DNA of 17,601 bases, taken from SIG672 sp045580325. Its GTDB lineage: Bacteria; Bacillota; Clostridia; Oscillospirales; CAG-272. The notes beneath the pieces are model-generated. The model was not told where the DNA came from and ran no database searches. It saw only the letters and a program-made list of their open reading frames with translations. Shown here one piece after another: positions 12,925 to 17,601 of this stretch. The DNA is taken from contig JAZNNR010000021.1 of the NCBI GenBank assembly GCA_045580325.1, forward strand, positions 1 through 17,601, read 5' to 3'. The translations under genes and the position numbers were made by a program. Position 1 is the first letter of the stretch; every line of letters starts with the position of its first letter.

Positions 12925-14520
12925 ATGAAAAACCAGATCAAAAATTTTAATAATTTCGGCGTTATGGTCGACTGCTCGCGTAATGCCGTAATGACAGTAG
13001 CGCAGCTTAAGAAGTTTATCACCGTAATATCGCGAATGGGCTATAATCAGGTTCAGCTTTATATGGAGGATACCTATGAGGTGGACGGCGAGCTCTTTTT
13101 TGGATATTTGAGAGGCAAATATTCGAAGGATGAACTTAAAGAGCTTGATGATTTTGCGTATAACGCGGGCGTTGAGCTTGTTCCCAATATCCAGACACTT
13201 GCTCATATGGCGACCTTTATCAGATGGCGCTCTGATCTAAGGGATATAGACGATATACTGCTTGTTGATAATGAAAAGGTATATGACCTTATAGAACGTG
13301 CAATAAAATCCTTGCGCGAGTGCTTCCGTACCAAAAAAATACATATAGGAATGGACGAAGCGCATAATCTCGGTCGCGGTAGGTATCTCGATTCTCACGG
13401 CTTGCAAAACAGATTTGATATTATCCTCGGTCATCTGAGTCGCGTGTGTGAGATCGCCGCGAGATATGATTTTGAGCCGATGATGTGGAGCGATATGTTT
13501 TACCGCATAGCAAACGGCGGAAAGTATTACGCTGTATCATCAAAGTTTGACAGCACAATAAAAGAAAAGATCCCCGAAAACTTAACCCTTGTTTATTGGG
13601 ATTATTATAATCTCGAAAAGAAGACCTATGACGGAATGATAAAAGGGCATAAGCAGCTGAGTGATAAAATCACCTTTGCGGGCGGTGCTTGGAAATGGTC
13701 GGGATTTGCACCCAATAACTATTTTTCAATCAAGGCGACCGAAGCCGCAATTTCCTCGTGCATCAAACACGGAGTTAAGGACGTGTTTATCACAATGTGG
13801 GGCGATAACGGCGGCGAATGCTCTTCATATTCGGTTTTACCTGCACTTTGTTACACAGCTTGTATAGCACAGGGTATTACAAAAAAATCTGAAATAAAGA
13901 AAAAGTTTTTCGAGTGGGTGGGCGTAAAATTCGATGATTTTATACTCCTCGACAGCCCGAATCTCATAGAAAACAATAAAAATATTGTAAATCCGTCAAA
14001 ATATTTTCTTTATACCGACCCCTTTATGTCGATATTCCAAAACACCGAAAAGCCCGAATACTGCGCTAAATATGCTTCTCTTGCAAAAAAACTGAAAAAA
14101 GCATCAAAGCGCGCGGGCGAATATTCGTACCTTTTTAACACCCTGTCAAGTATGTGCGACCTGCTTGCATTAAAAGTAAATATATGCACACGTACTCGCG
14201 ATGCATATAAAAGCGGCGACAGGGCAGAGCTTAGCAAGGTGATCGCCGATTATAAAAAGATGATCAAACTTGCAAAGCGCTTTTACAGTGCCTTCCGTAC
14301 TCAGTGGTTTATAGAGAATAAGCCTCACGGCTTTGACGTTCAGGATATTCGTCTTGGTGGTTTGATCTGCCGTATCGAGTCCTGTCTTGAAAGGCTTTGT
14401 GAATATAGGAGCGGCGAGATCACTTCGATTCCCGAGCTTGAGGAGCACATTGTGCCGATAGCTGAGAATATTATAAACTATAACAGCTGGGGCAAAAGCG
14501 TTAGCGCAAACGTTTTGTAA
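12925..14520 (+). CDS. GH20 family beta-N-acetylhexosaminidase-like protein (GH20C-type)
   Basis: This is a 531-residue protein without a signal peptide. The N-terminal half (about 10-330) is a GH20-like TIM barrel. It starts F-G-V-M-V-D-C-S-R-N-A-V and carries the catalytic Asp-Glu pair D144-E145 in H-I-G-M-D-E-A-H, where the Asp assists the substrate N-acetyl group and the Glu is the acid. W-S-D-M-F (188-192) and M-W-G-D-N-G-G (about 292-298) fit the family's active-site wall. The C-terminal ~200 residues are helical and Lys-rich. It resembles pneumococcal-type cytosolic GH20C exo-enzymes that remove terminal GlcNAc or GalNAc from imported oligosaccharides; activity and specificity are inferred. 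GGGGG at 12914-12918 precedes the start. It is divergent from the sugar operon and has its own terminator. Confidence 0.87.
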   Translation: MKNQIKNFNNFGVMVDCSRNAVMTVAQLKKFITVISRMGYNQVQLYMEDTYEVDGELFFGYLRGKYSKDELKELDDFAYNAGVELVPNIQTLAHMATFIRWRSDLRDIDDILLVDNEKVYDLIERAIKSLRECFRTKKIHIGMDEAHNLGRGRYLDSHGLQNRFDIILGHLSRVCEIAARYDFEPMMWSDMFYRIANGGKYYAVSSKFDSTIKEKIPENLTLVYWDYYNLEKKTYDGMIKGHKQLSDKITFAGGAWKWSGFAPNNYFSIKATEAAISSCIKHGVKDVFITMWGDNGGECSSYSVLPALCYTACIAQGITKKSEIKKKFFEWVGVKFDDFILLDSPNLIENNKNIVNPSKYFLYTDPFMSIFQNTEKPEYCAKYASLAKKLKKASKRAGEYSYLFNTLSSMCDLLALKVNICTRTRDAYKSGDRAELSKVIADYKKMIKLAKRFYSAFRTQWFIENKPHGFDVQDIRLGGLICRIESCLERLCEYRSGEITSIPELEEHIVPIAENIINYNSWGKSVSANVL

Positions 14521-14533
14521 GTTAAATTAAAGT

Positions 14534-14590
14534 AGACCTTGTGTTTGTAGATTACTCTGCAAATACAAGGTCTGTTTTGTTTTGTTTTGC
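14534..14590 (+). terminator. Terminator of the GH20-like gene
   Basis: A 14-bp stem, AGACCTTGTGTTTG at 14534-14547 with CAAATACAAGGTCT at 14560-14573 (one G-U pair), is followed by GTTTTGTTTTGTTTTG. It starts 13 nt after the stop codon. Confidence 0.88.
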
Positions 14591-14648
14591 CTGTCAAGTT
14601 ATAAGGCTTTGCCTGCGGTGCATCACGCGAAAAGGGGAAAGCCCATAA

Positions 14649-15362
14649 TTATTCTAGTTCTATTGTAGCAATGTGCGGTCTGTGGTCAGAAGAAATAATT
14701 TCAGGTATATCTGCGTGCTCCACTTTCAAGTCTTCGCTGACAAATATGTAGTCAATTTTCATGTTGGGAGTATCCGAAGGGAAGCTGAGTTTAGGCTTTG
14801 AAAAAACCTTCGCTGTGTCTTGAAGAGTTTGCATAATAGGACTGAGAATTTGGTTATCGGGTTCCATATTAAAGTCGCCCATAAGCACACAACGCTCCTT
14901 TGGTATATTTGGAACGACCGTTTTTACGGCATTTTCATGCTCATCCGGATTGAGTCCGAAATGGCTTACCAGAACACTTACACCGCCCCCTACGTCTATT
15001 TTTGCTTTCAAAAGACACCGAGTTTCGTAATATCCGTTGTATTTTCTAACTTCAGGGTCGGGAATCGCTATGGTTTCAGCGGATATTATGGGATATCGAG
15101 AAATAATAGCGTTTCCGTATGGGTCTACACCACCAAAACGAATAGCTTCAGCAAAATAATAATAATGATAGCCGAGTTTTTCCGCAAGTATTTTTGCCTG
15201 TGCCTGATAGCTTGGATTTTGACTTTCATTACGAATTTCCTGAAGTCCTATTATATCAGCTTCACACTTTTTTATCGTATCTGCAATTATATCAAAATCG
15301 ATCTTTCGTGTTATAAAATTTAAGCAGTGCTGTGTGTTATAGCTCATGAATTTAATTTTCAT
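14649..15362 (-). CDS. Endonuclease/exonuclease/phosphatase (EEP) family metal-dependent hydrolase
   Basis: This is a 237-residue cytosolic protein with the full EEP motif set. In the chosen frame these are N9 in S-Y-N-T-Q-H, the metal ligand Glu in L-Q-E-I-R (about residue 42), Y-G-N-A-I, S-H-F-G-L-N, G-D-F-N (about 163-166), I-D-Y-I-F, and the C-terminal S-D-H-R-P-H catalytic Asp-His. The family cuts phosphodiester or phosphoester bonds in nucleic acids, inositol phosphates or lipids; this short form is common in gut Firmicutes and its substrate is unknown. The start at 15362 is preferred because AGGGG (15372-15376) is 9 nt away, against 3 nt for the in-frame ATG at 15368. It is probably monocistronic. 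No clear U-tract terminator follows. Confidence 0.9.
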   Translation of the reverse strand: MKIKFMSYNTQHCLNFITRKIDFDIIADTIKKCEADIIGLQEIRNESQNPSYQAQAKILAEKLGYHYYYFAEAIRFGGVDPYGNAIISRYPIISAETIAIPDPEVRKYNGYYETRCLLKAKIDVGGGVSVLVSHFGLNPDEHENAVKTVVPNIPKERCVLMGDFNMEPDNQILSPIMQTLQDTAKVFSKPKLSFPSDTPNMKIDYIFVSEDLKVEHADIPEIISSDHRPHIATIELE

Positions 15363-15407
15363 TATCATTTACCCCTAAAAAATTACTTATAAATAAAAGT
15401 ATAGCTT

Positions 15408-15436
15408 ATTATATCATGCTGTTGCTGAAAAAGCAA
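15408..15436 (-). promoter_or_regulatory. Promoter of the EEP-family gene
   Basis: On the minus strand TTGCTT (15431-15436) and TATAAT (15408-15413) are 17 bp apart. The -35 box lies in a small hairpin, GTTGCT at 15421-15426 with AGCAAC at 15432-15437, directly after the dikinase terminator. Confidence 0.55.
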
Positions 15437-15440
15437 CGAC

Positions 15441-15476
15441 TTTATAAAAAATCCGCCCGAAATTCTTCGGGCGGAT
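15441..15476 (-). terminator. Terminator of pyruvate phosphate dikinase
   Basis: ATCCGCCCGAA at 15451-15461 and TTCGGGCGGAT at 15466-15476 make a perfect 11-bp stem with a 4-nt loop, followed on the minus strand by TTTTTATAAA. It lies 22 nt after the stop codon. Its stem shares the ten-base ATCCGCCCGA core with the terminator at 8354-8378. Confidence 0.93.
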
Positions 15477-15498
15477 CGTTTTCACTTTATAAACCTAA

Positions 15499-17601
15499 TT
15501 ACTTAGACTTAATAGCTGCCTGAGCTGCAGCGAGTCTTGCGATCGGCACACGGAAAGGTGAGCAAGATACGTAGTCAAGACCGATGGAGTGGCAGAATTC
15601 AACAGATGTGGGGTCGCCACCGTGTTCGCCGCAGATACCTACGTGGAGGTTCTTGTTTACGGGACGTCCGAGGGTTACAGCCATGTTCATGAGCTTACCA
15701 ACACCTGTCTGGTCGAGCTTAGCAAAGGGATCGTTCTCGAAGATCTTTGCATCGTAGTAAGCGTTGAGGAACTTACCAGCGTCATCACGGGAGAAGCCGT
15801 ATGTCATCTGAGTAAGGTCGTTTGTACCGAAGCAGAAGAAGTCTGCGTTAGCAGCGATCTCATCAGCTGTGAGACAAGCTCTCGGAATTTCGATCATTGT
15901 ACCAACTTCGTATTCGAGGTCAGCACCTGCAGCTGCGATCTCTGCATCAGCAGTAGCAACTACAACGCTCTTAACGTACTTAAGCTCCTTAACGTCGCCA
16001 ACGAGAGGAATCATGATCTCGGGCTTAACGTTCCAATCGGGATGAGCCTTCTTAACGTTGAGGGCTGCACGGATAACAGCAGCGGTCTGCATCTTTGCAA
16101 TTTCAGGATATGTTACTGCAAGACGGCATCCTCTGTGTCCCATCATGGGGTTGAACTCGTGGAGAGAAGAAATGATTGTCTTGATCTCCTCAACTGTCTT
16201 GCCCTGAGCCTTTGCGAGAAGAGCGATGTCTTCTTCGGTTGTAGGAACGAACTCGTGGAGCGGGGGATCGAGGAATCTGATGCAAACGGGGTTGCCTTCG
16301 AGAGCTTCGTAGAGCTTTTCGAAGTCGGACTGCTGGTAGGGAAGGATCTTTGCAAGAGCAACTTCTCTTTCCTCAGCAGTGTCAGAGCAGATCATTTCGC
16401 GGAATGCAGCGATTCTGTCTGCTTCGAAGAACATGTGCTCTGTACGGCAGAGACCGATACCTTCAGCGCCGAGCTCGCGAGCCTTCTTAGCGTCTGTAGG
16501 AGTATCAGCATTTGTTCTTACTTTAAGTGTACGGAACTCGTCAGCCCAACCCATGATTGTGCCGAAGTTTCCGGAGATTTCAGCGTCAACGGTAGGAATG
16601 ATACCGTCGTAGATGTTACCTGTGGAACCGTCGATAGAGATGTAGTCGCCTTCAACGTAGGTCTTGCCTGCGAGAGTGAACTTCTTGTTCTCTTCGTCCA
16701 TAGCGATCTCGCCGCAACCGGATACGCAGCACTTACCCATACCACGAGCAACAACTGCTGCGTGAGATGTCATACCGCCGCGAACTGTGAGGATACCCTG
16801 AGCAGCCTTCATACCGGTGATATCTTCGGGAGATGTTTCAAGTCTTACGAGAACGACCTTCTTACCTGCGTTCTTCCAAGCTTCAGCGTCTTCTGCTGAG
16901 AATACAACCTGTCCGCAAGCAGCTCCGGGAGAAGCTCCGAGACCCTTACCAACAGGGTTAGCTGCCTTAAGAGCCTTAGCGTCGAACTGAGGGTGGAGAA
17001 GTGTGTCAAGGTTTCTGGGGTCGATCATAAGAACGGCCTCTTCCTTGGTCTTGTGGCCTTCTGCTACGAGGTCAACAGCGATCTGGAGAGCTGCGGGAGC
17101 AGTTCTCTTACCGTTTCTTGTCTGGAGCATATAGAGCTTTTCGTTTTCAACGGTGAACTCCATATCCTGCATATCGTGATAGTGATTTTCGAGAATCTGG
17201 CAAACCTTCTTGAATTCTTCGAAAGCAGCGGGGAACTTTTCAGCCATCTGAGCGATAGGCATAGGTGTACGAACACCTGCAACAACGTCTTCGCCCTGAG
17301 CGTTTGTAAGGAACTCACCCATGAGCTTCTTTTCACCGGTAGCGGGATCACGAGTGAACGCAACACCCGTACCGCAGTTGTCGCCCATGTTACCGAATGC
17401 CATTGCCTGTACGTTTACAGCGGTACCCCAGCTGTAAGGAATGTCGTTGACGGGGCGGTCAACGTTAGCTCTGGGGTTGTCCCAGCTACGGAATACTGCC
17501 TTAACAGCGCCGATGAGCTGTTCTTTAGGATCGGAGGGGAAATCTGCACCGATCTTTGCCTTATATTCAGCCTTGAACTGATTTGCGAGTTCCTTAAGGT
17601 C
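15499..17601 (-). CDS. ppdK: Pyruvate, phosphate dikinase (partial, N-terminus outside the window)
   Basis: The frame runs from the right edge to TAA at 15499-15501 without a break, giving the last 700 residues of a protein normally about 875 long. A Met at 17403 is internal, since the 66 codons before it (starting D-L-K-E-L-A-N-Q-F) continue the family. Visible parts are the end of the ATP-binding domain, then the swivelling phosphohistidine domain with G-G-M-T-S-H-A (the His codon is at 16762-16764). The PEP/pyruvate barrel follows, with G-I-G-L-C-R-T-E-H-M-F, G-T-N-D-L-T-Q-M-T, and C-G-E-H-G-G-D-P carrying the catalytic Cys. The enzyme interconverts PEP, AMP and PPi with pyruvate, ATP and Pi, and serves PPi-linked glycolysis in anaerobes. 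Codon choice is narrow, as in highly expressed genes. Confidence 0.98.
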   Translation of the reverse strand, partial: DLKELANQFKAEYKAKIGADFPSDPKEQLIGAVKAVFRSWDNPRANVDRPVNDIPYSWGTAVNVQAMAFGNMGDNCGTGVAFTRDPATGEKKLMGEFLTNAQGEDVVAGVRTPMPIAQMAEKFPAAFEEFKKVCQILENHYHDMQDMEFTVENEKLYMLQTRNGKRTAPAALQIAVDLVAEGHKTKEEAVLMIDPRNLDTLLHPQFDAKALKAANPVGKGLGASPGAACGQVVFSAEDAEAWKNAGKKVVLVRLETSPEDITGMKAAQGILTVRGGMTSHAAVVARGMGKCCVSGCGEIAMDEENKKFTLAGKTYVEGDYISIDGSTGNIYDGIIPTVDAEISGNFGTIMGWADEFRTLKVRTNADTPTDAKKARELGAEGIGLCRTEHMFFEADRIAAFREMICSDTAEEREVALAKILPYQQSDFEKLYEALEGNPVCIRFLDPPLHEFVPTTEEDIALLAKAQGKTVEEIKTIISSLHEFNPMMGHRGCRLAVTYPEIAKMQTAAVIRAALNVKKAHPDWNVKPEIMIPLVGDVKELKYVKSVVVATADAEIAAAGADLEYEVGTMIEIPRACLTADEIAANADFFCFGTNDLTQMTYGFSRDDAGKFLNAYYDAKIFENDPFAKLDQTGVGKLMNMAVTLGRPVNKNLHVGICGEHGGDPTSVEFCHSIGLDYVSCSPFRVPIARLAAAQAAIKSK

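Noticed and set aside
12766..13206. A 146-codon minus-strand open frame over the GH20 promoter and gene start
   Set aside because: It overlaps two good promoters and the conserved N-terminus of the GH20-like protein; there is no domain or start signal.
14607..14645. A GGCTTT/AAAGCC inverted repeat as terminator of the EEP-family gene
   Set aside because: The outer stem is 6 bp around a long loop, and no U tract follows on the minus strand, so it is not a convincing Rho-independent terminator.
15589..16899. A 436-codon open frame on the plus strand, antisense to pyruvate phosphate dikinase
   Set aside because: It lies wholly inside a clearly conserved gene. The narrow codon choice of ppdK leaves few stop codons on the other strand, and the translation (Val/Ser/Cys-rich, no domain) resembles no protein. 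No ribosome binding site or promoter was recognised for it.
17401..17403. Start codon of the dikinase gene at 17403
   Set aside because: The frame continues upstream to the window edge with clear dikinase sequence, so this Met is internal and the gene is truncated by the window.

Overview
The window looks like a chromosomal segment of a low-to-mid GC anaerobic Firmicute, most likely a gut Clostridium-class organism (Oscillospirales or a relative). This is an inference from the gene families (DUF1846, DUF6132, YwaF/TIGR02206, pyruvate phosphate dikinase, XRE regulators of clostridial type), the strong AGGAGG-type ribosome binding sites, and sigma-A-like promoters with TATAAT and 16-17 bp spacers. 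There are no RNA genes, CRISPR arrays, transposases or phage genes. Most of the DNA is ordinary chromosomal coding sequence. The unusual material lies between genes at about 2.6-2.9 kb and 3.8-4.2 kb.

Region 1 (1-2.6 kb), thiol/sulfur redox. The 3' end of a rhodanese-domain gene on the plus strand converges on a Crp/Fnr regulator on the minus strand. Divergent from the regulator is a tight three-gene operon: a 68-residue DUF6132 membrane protein with four cysteines, a CcdA/DsbD-type electron carrier, and a membrane-anchored TlpA-like thioredoxin. A palindrome centred about 41 bp before the inferred operon start site fits direct control by the Crp/Fnr protein. The proposed role is to pass reducing power across the membrane to exported thiols.

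Region 2 (2.6-5.05 kb), regulators and repeats. Two unrelated-looking XRE regulators, one with a soluble helical tail and one with a membrane segment and an outer domain, are flanked by repeated 3' modules. Between them is a roughly 100-bp tandem repeat whose hairpin stems differ between the two copies by paired, compensating changes. This is the most unusual part of the window.

Region 3 (5.05-8.4 kb). A single DUF1846 gene is followed by a convergent two-gene minus-strand unit: YwaF-like membrane protein, then an alpha/beta hydrolase.

Region 4 (8.4-14.6 kb), carbohydrate use. On the minus strand an operon reads isomerase/epimerase-like protein, second isomerase/epimerase-like protein, Gfo/Idh/MocA dehydrogenase, then a GH1 beta-glucosidase. 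A cytosolic GH20 beta-N-acetylhexosaminidase-like gene is divergent from it. The combination suggests intracellular glycoside breakdown, possibly by oxidation of a sugar and later cleavage; no transporter is visible.

Region 5 (14.6-17.6 kb). A minus-strand endonuclease/exonuclease/phosphatase-family gene lies downstream of a minus-strand pyruvate phosphate dikinase gene. The dikinase runs off the right edge without its N-terminus.
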